Of a stretch of 64,000 nucleotides of DNA, positions 38,174 to 46,958 are shown piece by piece (the first letter of the stretch is position 1; each line of letters begins with the position of its first letter). The DNA is from Asaia prunellae JCM 25354 (GTDB lineage: Bacteria > Pseudomonadota > Alphaproteobacteria > Acetobacterales > Acetobacteraceae). The DNA is taken from NCBI RefSeq assembly GCF_000613885.1, contig NZ_BAJV01000009.1, forward strand, positions 114,088 to 178,087. The letters are read 5' to 3'. A program made the position numbers and the translations under genes. The notes below the pieces were generated by a model. That model was given only the letters and a program-made list of their open reading frames with translations. It was not told the DNA's origin and ran no database searches.

Positions 38174-39651
38174 TGGCGTTTTTGCCTTGCGGCGTCGTGC
38201 AGAAGGGAACGCACGGAAGAGACGACGCCGCTCCAGTCCCACGCGTGTGTCTGACGCAGAATGCGCAGTGATGGGTACCACGGGCTGTCCTCGCGATTCG
38301 TCATCCAGCGCCAGCAGGGATTAACCCTGTCCATGAGCAAGACCGGCTTGTTCATGGCGCCTGCAAGATGCACGACCGAGGTATCAACCGATACCACCAT
38401 ATCGAGATTATCGATCAATGCAGCCGTGTCGTCCATGGTCTGGCAGTCCGACATCAGATCAATGATCGGATAGTTGCCTCGTTCGAGCTGCATGGCAGCA
38501 ACGCCTTTCTGCAGACTATAGAAACTTGTCCCTTCAAGATCAAAAAGCGGTTTCAGTGTCTCCAGTGGCATCGAACGGCGCTGATCGAGCATGAACGGTT
38601 CAGTCTGATCACGCCGTGGTGCACCTGCCCAGACCAGACCGACCCTCAGCTTGCCATCACCCGCCATTTTCTGTGCCCATATCGTCGTTTTTACTGGATC
38701 GGGCAGGATATAGGGTACGTCCGCACCAAAAGGATGGGCTGAAGCAGAAAAGGCTCTCGGCAGACTGATAAACGGACAGTGATAGTCATAGAAAGGCGTC
38801 GAACCGCCGGACTGGACATGGGCGACGCCCTGAACGCGCGCGCAGAGATCTGTCATGATATCCGCGCCCCAGACACGGATGATTGCGCCTTTCTCGGCCA
38901 GGAGCGGCAGATAGCGCAGATACATAAATGTGTCGCCGTACCCTTCTTCCTGGGTTACCAGAACATGCTTGCCGTTCAGATCCAGTCCTGAGGTTATGTT
39001 GGGCAGAAGCCGCGAGAGCGGGAGGCTGGTATGACCGGGCAGATAAAAACGCCATTCATGCTCGGCCCAGCCCTGCTGGAAATAGCCAGCCTTGAGCAAG
39101 GCAATGGAATAGTTAAGCCGCATCTGCGGGTGATCGGGTTTGAGCTGGATAGCCTGTCGATAGAGTTTGATCGCCTCATTCATATCATCGCTGGCAGCCA
39201 TGATATAGGCAATGTTGGACAAGGAGCTGGGGTCGTGCGGATTGAGGGCATGTATCTGTTCAAGAACCTGTTTCGCCTCATCGAATTTGCCGGCCTGTGT
39301 TAGAGTGCAGGACAACATGTTCAGAGCGGGCAGGTGCGCAGGGCGCTGGTCCAGAACCTGACGAAAGCGGCGTTCTGCTTCTTGCAGCTGCCCCAGTTGC
39401 ATAAGCAGTGCTGCTCCGACTTCGCGTAACCGGCCATCTTGTGGTGCAGTCTCGGCCAAGAGGTTGGTCAGAGCCAGTAACTCTGCCCGGCGATCGTGGG
39501 ATTCTGCTACAGGCAAGAGCATTTCGATGGGATGGGGACCGAACCCGGAGGTCAGAGCCATGGTCCGGGCGAGACTGGTACAACTTTCCGCATCACCTGA
39601 CAGAAAGGCGTCAGTCAGACGTTCCCGCATTTCGGTGTGAGGCGTTCCCAT
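38170..39651 (-). CDS. TPR protein with C-terminal glycosyltransferase 9-like domain
   Basis: A 493-aa protein. Residues about 70-210 hold at least four TPR units (LQEAERRFRQVLDQRPAHLPAL, FDEAKQVLEQIHALNPHDPS, MNEAIKLYRQAIQLKPDHPQ, then LLKAGYFQQGWAEHEWRF). Residues about 230-480 resemble the GT9/GT41-like nucleotide-sugar domain (HVLVTQEEGYGDTFMYLRYL, LRVGLVWAGAPRR, VVSVDTSVVHLAGAMNKPVLLM). Such proteins glycosylate flagellin or other surface proteins, or add sugars to lipopolysaccharide. The last ~20 residues are basic. It is followed with overlap by the kinase and preceded by a single-domain response regulator after 3 bases. Confidence 0.85.
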   Translation of the reverse strand: MGTPHTEMRERLTDAFLSGDAESCTSLARTMALTSGFGPHPIEMLLPVAESHDRRAELLALTNLLAETAPQDGRLREVGAALLMQLGQLQEAERRFRQVLDQRPAHLPALNMLSCTLTQAGKFDEAKQVLEQIHALNPHDPSSLSNIAYIMAASDDMNEAIKLYRQAIQLKPDHPQMRLNYSIALLKAGYFQQGWAEHEWRFYLPGHTSLPLSRLLPNITSGLDLNGKHVLVTQEEGYGDTFMYLRYLPLLAEKGAIIRVWGADIMTDLCARVQGVAHVQSGGSTPFYDYHCPFISLPRAFSASAHPFGADVPYILPDPVKTTIWAQKMAGDGKLRVGLVWAGAPRRDQTEPFMLDQRRSMPLETLKPLFDLEGTSFYSLQKGVAAMQLERGNYPIIDLMSDCQTMDDTAALIDNLDMVVSVDTSVVHLAGAMNKPVLLMDRVNPCWRWMTNREDSPWYPSLRILRQTHAWDWSGVVSSVRSLLHDAARQKRQ

Positions 39652-39654
39652 GTC

Positions 39655-40017
39655 CTAACTTGATGGAACCAGTTCATGGACGATGTTGAGAATGGCATCA
39701 AGCTGATAAGGCTTGGTCATGACCCTATCGATTGAAGAGGTATTTTCCAGTCTCATGCCATGGCCTGTCGTGTAGATAATCGGCAGATCCGGGCGGATCT
39801 GCCGACTTTCCTGACCAAGATCGGTCCCACTCCCGTCAGGCAAAGAAATGTCCATGATCAGAAGATCAAGCACACGATCGCTGTGAATGAAACGTCTGGC
39901 CGTAGCGCAGTTATCTGCTTCCAGTACAGCGACGTCACTGTCTTCAAGAAATTCGATCAGACAGGTTCTGATCAGAAAATCATCTTCGACGACAAGGACG
40001 GTGGGCGAGGTTGACAT
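39655..40017 (-). CDS. Single-domain response regulator
   Basis: A CheY-like receiver of 120 aa without an output domain. The acidic pocket (VVEDD at residues 9-13), phospho-acceptor Asp56 in LLIMDISLPDG and Lys102 in VMTKPYQ are all present; the switch Thr is in IIYTTGHG. It resembles stand-alone receivers of the FixJ/CpdR type that act by protein contact. No histidine kinase lies in the window. It ends 3 bases before the TPR-glycosyltransferase starts, so the two are likely co-expressed. Confidence 0.9.
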   Translation of the reverse strand: MSTSPTVLVVEDDFLIRTCLIEFLEDSDVAVLEADNCATARRFIHSDRVLDLLIMDISLPDGSGTDLGQESRQIRPDLPIIYTTGHGMRLENTSSIDRVMTKPYQLDAILNIVHELVPSS

Positions 40018-40037
40018 GGAAACGGGTCTCGATCAGT

Positions 40038-40838
40038 TCAAGATGACCAGTTCTGCTCGAAATCGGCATAAAGCGTAAGGCCGCCATCAACGAACAGGGT
40101 CTGCCCCGTAATATAGCTTGATTCCTTTGAAGCAAGAAAGGCCATTGCGTCGGAGATTTCACGACACTCACCCGGTCGGCGCATCGGGATATGATCAGCT
40201 GTGGCTTTGTACTTCTCGGGGTCTTTGGTCCAGGCATCATTGATGGGTGTGACGATGGCTCCGGGAGCAACAGCATTTACGCGAATGCCGAACCGGGCAT
40301 ATTCCAGAGCAAGCGTACGCACGATGTTTCCGACGGCGCCCTTGCTCGCAGAGTAGCCAAGATAATGAGGCTTGGGCACCTGCTGGTGGACCGAACTGTT
40401 GACGATAATATTACCTTTGTGATCGTTTTGGCGCCAGTATTTCAGGGCAGCTCGTGCGCAGAGCACCACAGCAGTGACATTGACCGCCATGACGGCGTTG
40501 AAATCCTTGAGTGCGATATCCTCCGAGGGACATTCAATCTGCATCCCTGCGTTGCAGATCAGAACGTCCAGTCCCTGGAAACCCTTGAGCGTCTCTTCCA
40601 TCACACGATCGACGTCTGCCTCAACCGCCATATCGCCGGCAACGATGAGATGTTCCCCGCTGACGGGCTTGGGAAGGCGGTCCAGAAGGGGACGTAGTTT
40701 CTCGGCCTTGCGCCCGTTGATCGCAACCTGGGCGCCTTCGCGAGCAAAATGCAGCGCAGCGTCTTCGCCAATGCCCTGTGAGGCTCCGGTAATAAGGATT
40801 TTCTTGTTGGCGAACCGTTTTGTTGTTTGCTCCGTCAC
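40038..40838 (-). CDS. Short-chain dehydrogenase/reductase (glucose 1-dehydrogenase-like)
   Basis: A classical SDR of 266 aa with the nucleotide motif TGASQGIG near residue 17, CNAGMQ, NSS and the catalytic YSASKGAV (Y-x3-K). The C-terminal YITGQTLFVDGGLTLY is the usual tail. It resembles the glucose 1-dehydrogenase subgroup, and acetic acid bacteria use many SDRs on sugars and polyols. An Arg in the NGRKAEK loop after beta-2 favours NADP. The real substrate is not evident. It lies 20 bases before the response regulator. Confidence 0.85.
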   Translation of the reverse strand: MTEQTTKRFANKKILITGASQGIGEDAALHFAREGAQVAINGRKAEKLRPLLDRLPKPVSGEHLIVAGDMAVEADVDRVMEETLKGFQGLDVLICNAGMQIECPSEDIALKDFNAVMAVNVTAVVLCARAALKYWRQNDHKGNIIVNSSVHQQVPKPHYLGYSASKGAVGNIVRTLALEYARFGIRVNAVAPGAIVTPINDAWTKDPEKYKATADHIPMRRPGECREISDAMAFLASKESSYITGQTLFVDGGLTLYADFEQNWSS

Positions 40839-40938
40839 GCGGCGTTCTCCTTTTTCTCTGGAAAGGACGGCCCATGAGGGGCCGCCAGATCTTATCGGAG
40901 GAAGAAACGCCGGTGAGGGGAAAAGGATGCCTTGAGGT

Positions 40939-41529
40939 TCAGGCAGCCTTCATGGTCTCTGTCAGAGCCTGGAGAACCGCAGTGGGGTCCTTGTTCTCAA
41001 GAACAGCGACTTCGCTGACGAAGCGTTCCTGGGCAGCTTCAAAGAGCTTGCGTTCACTGAAACTGCCATCAAGACTGTCAACGTTTCGGCGCAGGTCGCG
41101 GAGCACCTCGGCAATCTGGATCAGATCACCGGAATTGATCTTTTCCTGATACGCCACTGCACGACGAGCCCACATGCCTTTGCTGATGTGAGGCTTGCCC
41201 TTGATGATCGACATTGCCTTCTCAACGATGTCACGTGTCACGATCTTCCGAAGACCGGATTTGCGCGCCTTCGAAAGGGGGATACGCAGAGTCATCTGAT
41301 TGCCGGGAAAAGAGATCTGGATGATTTCCAGTTTCGTTCCGGCAATTTCGTCAATGCCGATACGGTCGACACGACCGACACCATGCGCGGCATAGACAAT
41401 CGAATCTCCCTCCTGGAAGGGATCGTCGTCTCCGGCATGAGTGTCAGCCTGAGTTGCGGTAAGCGCAGCGGCGCTACGCGCCATCGCGTCTGTCATGCCT
41501 CCCTTGGGAGGGGTTTTGAACGTGCTCAT
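40939..41529 (-). CDS. carD: CarD-family transcriptional regulator
   Basis: RNA polymerase-binding regulator of 196 aa. The N-terminal ~35 residues are low complexity, then the CarD/TRCF RID domain appears (GDSIVYAAHGVGRVDRIG, LEIIQISFP), followed by an all-helical C-terminal region (WARRAVAYQEKINSGDLIQIAEVLRDL) that contacts promoter DNA. CarD in alphaproteobacteria stabilises open complexes at rRNA and stress promoters. It stands alone with 100 bases to the SDR gene downstream. Confidence 0.92.
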   Translation of the reverse strand: MSTFKTPPKGGMTDAMARSAAALTATQADTHAGDDDPFQEGDSIVYAAHGVGRVDRIGIDEIAGTKLEIIQISFPGNQMTLRIPLSKARKSGLRKIVTRDIVEKAMSIIKGKPHISKGMWARRAVAYQEKINSGDLIQIAEVLRDLRRNVDSLDGSFSERKLFEAAQERFVSEVAVLENKDPTAVLQALTETMKAA

Positions 41530-41575
41530 AGCCGAGGGTTATATCAGAAATTCCTCAGCTTGTCTCGTGGTGTCA

Positions 41576-42449
41576 TCAGGGTTGGACACCACCTTGTGCG
41601 GGAATCGGCCCTCCAACAGGCTCGCCAATAGGCTGAAGCAGATCGATCTCGATATTACGGGCCATGGTCAGCATGGGCAGGGCATGTCGGCTGGGGACGA
41701 AGGGCTCCTGAAGATCGCGCCCACTTTTGTCGAGTGCCTGGAAGAGAAACCCGACCAGGCTTGAGCCGAGTGGCGTGATCCAGCCAAGTGTCTGTACCGC
41801 GGAAAAGGGCAACACGATGCAGAAGACATGCACAACCAGCAGAGGCAGGACGGAATACTGCACCGGCAGAGGGGTGTTCTTGATACGCTCAAGGCCACCC
41901 TGGCATTCGCCAGATCGGAGAGAATGCGGTCGATCGTGCCATGAACGGCACCATCAATCTTCTTGCGTTCGACTTCCTCGGCAACGCCCAGGCCAATTTC
42001 GTAGAGCAGTGCATTGGGTTTGTTGGTGCGTGCCATGACGCGTTCGTACATTTCAGGCGAAAGCAGGCGCTTTGCATCCGGACCCTGCTCGGTGTTCGAG
42101 AGTGCCGTGCGCAGCAGATAGGGATAGGCGGCCATGGCTTTGGCAAGATCCGGGCGCCTCCCAGAAGGGTTGCGGCTTCACGTGCGAAGGAGCGGGAGTT
42201 GTTCGTGATCAGGCCCCACAGGGATCGGCCTTCCCACCAGCGTGCATAGGCGGCATTGTTGCGTACGCCCAGAAAGAGCGCGAGAGCCGAACCCATGAGA
42301 GAGATCGGCAGGGCAGGCTGCTCCATCCATTCCTGGTGGAAAACCTGATAGAGAATGACGACAACAAGGTCCCAAAGAGCGAGTATGCCAAGGGGGAGAG
42401 CAGTCTCCCGGAGCAGGATCCACAGGCCGTAATTCTTGTCGACGATCAA
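41576..42449 (-). CDS. Bestrophin-like anion channel (UPF0187/YneE; two apparent frameshifts)
   Basis: Membrane protein of the bacterial bestrophin family, which forms pentameric ion channels. The family block SALALFLGVRNNAAYARWWEGRSLWGLI is visible in the first segment, with a membrane helix before it (ILALWDLVVVILYQVF). The frame breaks near 42150 and 41902. One added base at each gives LAKAMAAYPYLLRTAL, then GGLERIKNTPLPVQYSV and the last helices (LLVVHVFCIVLPF, LGSSLVGFLFQALD). The repaired length is 291 aa, normal for the family. It is divergent from the alcohol dehydrogenase gene, and the ion is not predictable. Confidence 0.85.
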
Positions 42450-42582
42450 GGTGTGTCGGTCCTCAGTCTAGAGCTTTCGAACGGGGGCATCTTATTCAAG
42501 ACGCCTTGTATAAAACTCGTTAAAACGATCACTGTCTTGTGACGTATCGTGAATCTTCCTTTTTTCACCGGAGTTCTTCCTG

Positions 42583-43704
42583 ATGGATGTCATTGCCGCT
42601 CTTGCTCTCGAAGCCGGTCGCCCTCTCGAGATCGATACTGTACAGCTCGAGGGTCCCCGTGCCGGAGAGGTTCTGGTCGAGATAAAGGCCACAGGACTCT
42701 GTCATACGGATAAATTCACTTTGTCAGGCGAAGATCCGGAAGGGTTGTTTCCGGCAATTCTCGGTCATGAGGGCGCCGGTATAGTGCGTGAAGTGGGCGC
42801 TGGTGTAACGTCTCTCAGACCCGGCGATCATGTTATTCCGCTCTACACACCTGAGTGCCGGTCCTGTCCGTCCTGTCTTTCGCGCAAGACCAATCTCTGT
42901 ACCTCCATCCGGGCGACACAGGGAAAGGGAGTGATGCCCGATGGCACGACGCGTTTTTCCTATCGTGGCAAGCCGGTGCATCATTACATGGGGTGCTCGA
43001 CCTTCGCCAATTACACGGTTCTGCCGGAAATCGCCTTGGCCAAAGTGCGCAGCGACGCTCCGCTGGACAAGATCTGCTATATCGGTTGCGGTGTGACCAC
43101 GGGTCTTGGCGCTGTGTTGTTTACTGCCAAGGTCGAGGCCAATGCTACCGTTGTGGTGTTTGGTCTTGGTGGTATCGGGCTCAATGTCATTCAGGGTGCC
43201 AGGATGGTTGGCGCCAGACAGATCATTGGTGTCGATCTCAATCCGGAGCGCGCCGAAATTGCGCGGCGTTTCGGCATGACCGACTTCGTTAATCCGTCCG
43301 ATCTGGGACCGGACGGCGATCTGGTGGGCCATCTGGTAGAACTGACAGGTGGGGGCGCTGATTATACCTTCGAATGCGTCGGCAATGTCAGACTGATGCG
43401 TCAGGCGCTTGAGTGCGCCCATCGCGGCTGGGGTGTTTCCTGTGTGATCGGGGTGGCAGGTGCTGGCCAGGAAATCAGCACGCGTCCTTTCCAGCTTGTC
43501 ACGGGAAGACGCTGGATCGGTTCTGCTTTCGGCGGCGCACGTGGTCGTACCGATGTGCCGAAAATCGTCGATATGTATATGGAAGGGCGGATCGATATCG
43601 ATTCCCTTATTACCCAGCATCTGAAACTCTCAGAAATCAATCACGGGTTTGATCTGATGAGTCAGGGCAAATCGATTCGTTCGGTCGTGGAATTCGACGC
43701 ATGA
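42583..43704 (+). CDS. frmA: S-(hydroxymethyl)glutathione dehydrogenase / class III alcohol dehydrogenase
   Basis: NAD-dependent zinc enzyme that oxidises the glutathione adduct of formaldehyde to S-formylglutathione. At 373 aa it is a complete class III enzyme. The catalytic zinc residues are seen in TGLCHTD and GHEGAG, and the structural zinc cysteines in CRSCPSCLSRKTNLC. The nucleotide fold VVVFGLGGIGLNVIQGA is intact, and the GCSTFANYTVLPE and RTDVPKIVD blocks are class III-like. The next gene overlaps by 4 bases and does the following step. Confidence 0.94.
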   Translation: MDVIAALALEAGRPLEIDTVQLEGPRAGEVLVEIKATGLCHTDKFTLSGEDPEGLFPAILGHEGAGIVREVGAGVTSLRPGDHVIPLYTPECRSCPSCLSRKTNLCTSIRATQGKGVMPDGTTRFSYRGKPVHHYMGCSTFANYTVLPEIALAKVRSDAPLDKICYIGCGVTTGLGAVLFTAKVEANATVVVFGLGGIGLNVIQGARMVGARQIIGVDLNPERAEIARRFGMTDFVNPSDLGPDGDLVGHLVELTGGGADYTFECVGNVRLMRQALECAHRGWGVSCVIGVAGAGQEISTRPFQLVTGRRWIGSAFGGARGRTDVPKIVDMYMEGRIDIDSLITQHLKLSEINHGFDLMSQGKSIRSVVEFDA

Positions 43705-44555
43705 GTATCGAGACCGTATCGCGTCAGCTCTGTCACGGAGGGGTGGTCAGTACGATCACTCATTCCTCCTCTACACTGGGTCTGGATGCCAGTTTCACGG
43801 TGTTTCAGCCCGGAAAAGCGCTCAGGGGCGAGGCGGTCCCGGTGCTTTTTCTGTTGGCCGGTCTGACCTGCACACATGAGACGTTTCTGCAGAAATCGAC
43901 CATTATTGCCGATGCCGCAGCAAGGGGTCTTATGCTTGTTGCTCCCGATACCTCTCCTCGAGGGGCCGGTGTCGCAGGAGAAGATGACAGCTATGATCTG
44001 GGTACGGGGGCAGGATTCTATCTCGATGCGACCCTGAAGCCGTGGGACAGGCATTACCGTATGGCAAGCTATCTCTCCGGGGAGCTGCCAATGCTCGTGA
44101 GAGATTTTTTCGATCAGCATTCCTCGCCGTTCGGCATTATGGGGCATTCCATGGGCGGGCATGGGGCGCTCGTTCATGCCTTGCGCCATCCTTCGCTCTG
44201 GCAGTCTGTCAGTGCGCTCGCTCCCATCGTTCATCCTGCTATCGTACCTTGGGGAGAGAAGGCCTTTATGGCCTATCTGGGTAAAAACAGGGAAGACTGG
44301 CTGGCGTGGGATGCTGTCGCGCTGATTGAGGAAGGCAAGCGCCATCCTTGCGAAATCCTGATTGATCAGGGAAGCGCTGACCAGTTTCTTGAAAGGGAAT
44401 TGCGTCCCGATCTGATCGAGAAGGCTGCCCTGAGTGCCGGGCAGCCTCTGACACTCCGTTATCATGAAGGGTACGATCACTCCTACTGGTTCATCCAGAG
44501 TGTGATAGGCGATCATGTTGCCCATCATGCCCGTATTCTTGGAGGCTACTTGTGA
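43701..44555 (+). CDS. fghA: S-formylglutathione hydrolase
   Basis: Serine esterase that hydrolyses S-formylglutathione to formate and glutathione, completing formaldehyde detoxification. The nucleophile lies in GHSMGGHGA near residue 148, in the alpha/beta hydrolase fold. LTCTHETFLQKS and DTSPRGAG blocks and the C-terminal His in YDHSYWFI are typical. At 284 aa it has the family length. It overlaps the dehydrogenase gene upstream and the RNase T2 gene downstream by 4 bases each. Confidence 0.95.
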   Translation: MSIETVSRQLCHGGVVSTITHSSSTLGLDASFTVFQPGKALRGEAVPVLFLLAGLTCTHETFLQKSTIIADAAARGLMLVAPDTSPRGAGVAGEDDSYDLGTGAGFYLDATLKPWDRHYRMASYLSGELPMLVRDFFDQHSSPFGIMGHSMGGHGALVHALRHPSLWQSVSALAPIVHPAIVPWGEKAFMAYLGKNREDWLAWDAVALIEEGKRHPCEILIDQGSADQFLERELRPDLIEKAALSAGQPLTLRYHEGYDHSYWFIQSVIGDHVAHHARILGGYL

Positions 44556-45289
44556 TACGTGGGTTTGTCGGTCTTTCGCTTCTGTTTCTGGCAGGTTGTG
44601 TCGGTCCTGAGCCCGCGCCTTCAAAACTCGTACCGCAGACTCATGGCGATTTCGACCATAATACGCTGGCCCTGACCTGGCAGCCCGGTTTCTGTTCCGC
44701 AGGCTCCGGCTGTACTGCGGAACAGTCTCATCTCTCCCTGGTGGGTCTACATGGTCTATGGGCCTCTGAACCTCATTCGCTTGAAGCCCGGAACATACCG
44801 GTTGAGAGGTGGTGGCGTGAGGGATGTGGGCTGTTCGGTCCGGAAGCAGCGCCTCCAGTCCTTGATAACGCCATGCTGACCACGCTTGGCGAAATCATGC
44901 CGCATACGAGCCCATCGCTTATTGATCATGAATGGGTCAAGCATGGTGTCTGTTTTGGCTATGATCCGCGCCTGTTCTTTGCCAAGGCCAGTGCGCTTCA
45001 CAGGCGCTTTACCCGTTCACCCATGATGCAGTTTCTGGCTGAGCGTGCAGGAACCACTGTCGCACATGACGAGATTCTCTCGTTCTTCCGTTCCGCAACA
45101 GGAGCGGTTCCACCCCGCGCGCTCCAGTTGCGTTGCGAGACGGATCATGAAGGCAGGATCGTGTTGACCCAGCTATGGTTCACGCTGCGCCCGGACCGGA
45201 TGAACGAATTTCCGGGCGCCGGGAGTTATCTCGATTCGCCACAGAGGCAGGATAATTGTCCCGCTCGTTTCTGGCTCAAGCGCTGGTGA
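44552..45289 (+). CDS. Ribonuclease T2 family lipoprotein
   Basis: A 245-aa protein with a lipoprotein signal peptide (GFVGLSLLFLAGC, lipobox LAGC). The RNase T2 active-site motifs are visible: CAS I as VGLHGLWASE with its His, and CAS II as DHEWVKHGVC with Glu, Lys and His. Such enzymes cut RNA non-specifically in the periplasm or outside the cell. The GTG start overlaps the fghA stop by 4 bases, so it is translationally coupled to the formaldehyde genes, which is an unexpected partnership. A Cys-rich segment after the signal (GFCSAGSGCTAEQ) suggests disulfides. The end is followed by a hairpin. Confidence 0.87.
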   Translation: MIRGFVGLSLLFLAGCVGPEPAPSKLVPQTHGDFDHNTLALTWQPGFCSAGSGCTAEQSHLSLVGLHGLWASEPHSLEARNIPVERWWREGCGLFGPEAAPPVLDNAMLTTLGEIMPHTSPSLIDHEWVKHGVCFGYDPRLFFAKASALHRRFTRSPMMQFLAERAGTTVAHDEILSFFRSATGAVPPRALQLRCETDHEGRIVLTQLWFTLRPDRMNEFPGAGSYLDSPQRQDNCPARFWLKRW

Positions 45290-45298
45290 CCGGGCTCA

Positions 45299-45332
45299 TG
45301 AGCGCTCCCTGAAGGGGAGGGGGCGTTCATGG
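45299..45332. terminator. Hairpin between the RNase T2 gene and the beta-helix gene
   Basis: ATGAGCGC and GCGTTCAT with CCCT/AGGG-like inner pairs form a stem of about 12 bp with one wobble, lying in the 37-base gap of two convergent genes. Confidence 0.4.
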
Positions 45333-46505
45333 CACGAGGAAGTTGCGCGTCATCAGATGGTGATTATCCGGGCGCGACCAGAGATTGTTGTTTCCTGCAA
45401 CAGGGCCTTGTCTCGCGAGCTCATATCCTCCCGAGGCCCAGCACGTGTTGTTTGAAACCAGAAGTGGCGAGTCATCCGGTTTGGGAAAAGGGAGTAGTCT
45501 CATGCACGGGCCTTCTGCCGGCCCCGTGACCTGATTGCCAGTAACGTTAATATTGCCCCCCACCACGATGACGGGCGAATGAGCGGCGGCTGCGCCCCAC
45601 ACACTGGAATTGGCCAGGATGCCGCCATACATCCGATCCATATGGAAGCCCGCCCAGTCCGGATCGGCGCCACTTGAAGGGAGATCTGCACTGCAATTGA
45701 CAACGCGGGTAAGATCGACCCCATCGGCAAAGAGCCCGGCTCTTTTGCCTTCGAGATAGGAATCCGACACACTGAGATCCTCATCGTCTTTTCCGTCGAC
45801 GGCGTAGATTCCGTACCAGGCCTCGAGTACACGCAGATTGCGGATTTTCGTTCCCTGCACGCCCGGCCCGATAAAGACGCCTGTGCCATGGATATCGGTC
45901 ACGTCGGTCACGGTATTGTTCGAGGCATAGGCAGATACCTTCTGTTCGGAAGCCATGGTGCCACTGATCATGATGGCGTTGGAATCGCCGAACGAATCAA
46001 AAAACGATCCCCGAACAATATTGTCCGACGTCGCAATGAGTGCGACGCCATTCTTGAAACGATCGATATTGACGTTATCGACCAGTCCTTTGAAAGCACC
46101 GGTAACGCTGATTGCCGTGTCCGTATAGGCATTGGCTGAACGTAGTCGCAGATTGCGTATGATATAGGGGATCGCCGGAATGCCTGGTTTCGGTGCGCTG
46201 AGTACGAGCCCACCCTCCATGAACCGGAGCGTGCCGTTGCTACCCTCCAGAATGAATGTTTTGGCGTCAGAAGGAACGCGCAGCGTTCTGACCCGACAGA
46301 TGCCTGCCATGTGCAGGATCTCGCCTTTGGCACTCGCCTTGTTGATGGCTGTTTGAAAGCTCTGAGTGTCATCGGTGCTGTCGTCGCAACGCGCGCCGAA
46401 TTGGGTGACATCAAGGATGGGCCCGGCTTTGGCCGGCTGGATGCCATAAAGCAGCCCTGCGAATACGAGCCCGAGCATGGCCCCGATATGACGAGGCGGG
46501 GACAT
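45327..46505 (-). CDS. Exported right-handed parallel beta-helix (pectate lyase-fold) protein
   Basis: An exported 392-aa protein. The ATG at 46505 begins a signal peptide (GAMLGLVFAGLLYGIQPAKA, cleaved near residue 26). After it comes VTQFGARCDDSTDDTQSFQTAINKA, the start typical of pectate lyase/GH28-like beta-helix proteins, then repeated short turns with Asn and Gly (NNTVTDV, NSSVWGAAA, NINVTGNQ, SNNTCW). No catalytic residues of pectinases are clear, so it could be a tail-spike-like or polysaccharide-modifying protein. It lies 4 bases after yjbQ, so the two may share a transcript. No polysaccharide gene cluster is nearby. Confidence 0.75.
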   Translation of the reverse strand: MSPPRHIGAMLGLVFAGLLYGIQPAKAGPILDVTQFGARCDDSTDDTQSFQTAINKASAKGEILHMAGICRVRTLRVPSDAKTFILEGSNGTLRFMEGGLVLSAPKPGIPAIPYIIRNLRLRSANAYTDTAISVTGAFKGLVDNVNIDRFKNGVALIATSDNIVRGSFFDSFGDSNAIMISGTMASEQKVSAYASNNTVTDVTDIHGTGVFIGPGVQGTKIRNLRVLEAWYGIYAVDGKDDEDLSVSDSYLEGKRAGLFADGVDLTRVVNCSADLPSSGADPDWAGFHMDRMYGGILANSSVWGAAAAHSPVIVVGGNINVTGNQVTGPAEGPCMRLLPFPKPDDSPLLVSNNTCWASGGYELARQGPVAGNNNLWSRPDNHHLMTRNFLVP

Positions 46506-46509
46506 CAGG

Positions 46510-46926
46510 CTACGAGCCCAGAAAATGAAGCACGATCTCGCGGCTGTGAGGGATGCGTCGATGCTCGAAAAGATAGATGCCTTGCCATGTGCCAAGTACA
46601 GGTCTGCCGTTCATGACCGGTATCGAGAGCTGAACGTTCGTCAGCACCGAGCGGATATGGGCGGGCATGTCATCTACCCCTTCGTAATCATGACGATAGG
46701 CTCGTGATTCAGGAACGATATCGTCAAAAAAGCTGGCAATATCCTGCTGTACCGTCGGATCTGCATTTTCCTGCACGATGAGTGATGCCGAGGTGTGACG
46801 GCACCAGAGTGTCAGAAGACCATCCTCAATGCCTGTGGAGGCAACCCAATCGAGAACAGGGGCAGTGATCATGGTCATACCCTTGCCTCTTGTGCGTATC
46901 GAAAGGCGATGGAAGGCCTGCTGCAT
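46510..46926 (-). CDS. yjbQ: YjbQ/UPF0047 protein (secondary thiamine-phosphate synthase family)
   Basis: A compact 138-aa beta-barrel enzyme. Family motifs are visible: [17 protein letters not shown] with the active-site His, [14 protein letters not shown] and [13 protein letters not shown]. coli YjbQ has weak thiamine-phosphate synthase activity, but the natural role is unknown. It sits 32 bases after trpS and 4 bases before the beta-helix gene. Confidence 0.9.
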   Translation of the reverse strand: MQQAFHRLSIRTRGKGMTMITAPVLDWVASTGIEDGLLTLWCRHTSASLIVQENADPTVQQDIASFFDDIVPESRAYRHDYEGVDDMPAHIRSVLTNVQLSIPVMNGRPVLGTWQGIYLFEHRRIPHSREIVLHFLGS

Positions 46927-46958
46927 GAGGGGGATAGTCCCTTTTTCCTGATCTACGT

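Noticed and set aside
42724..43620. Long antisense frame (298 codons) over frmA
   Set aside because: Same reasoning: the plus-strand gene has complete zinc and nucleotide motifs, and the antisense product shows none.
43662..44624. Long open frame (320 codons) antisense to fghA
   Set aside because: It lies wholly over the frmA end and fghA, which have clear family motifs. The translated product has no recognisable domain, so it is a shadow frame of GC-rich coding DNA.
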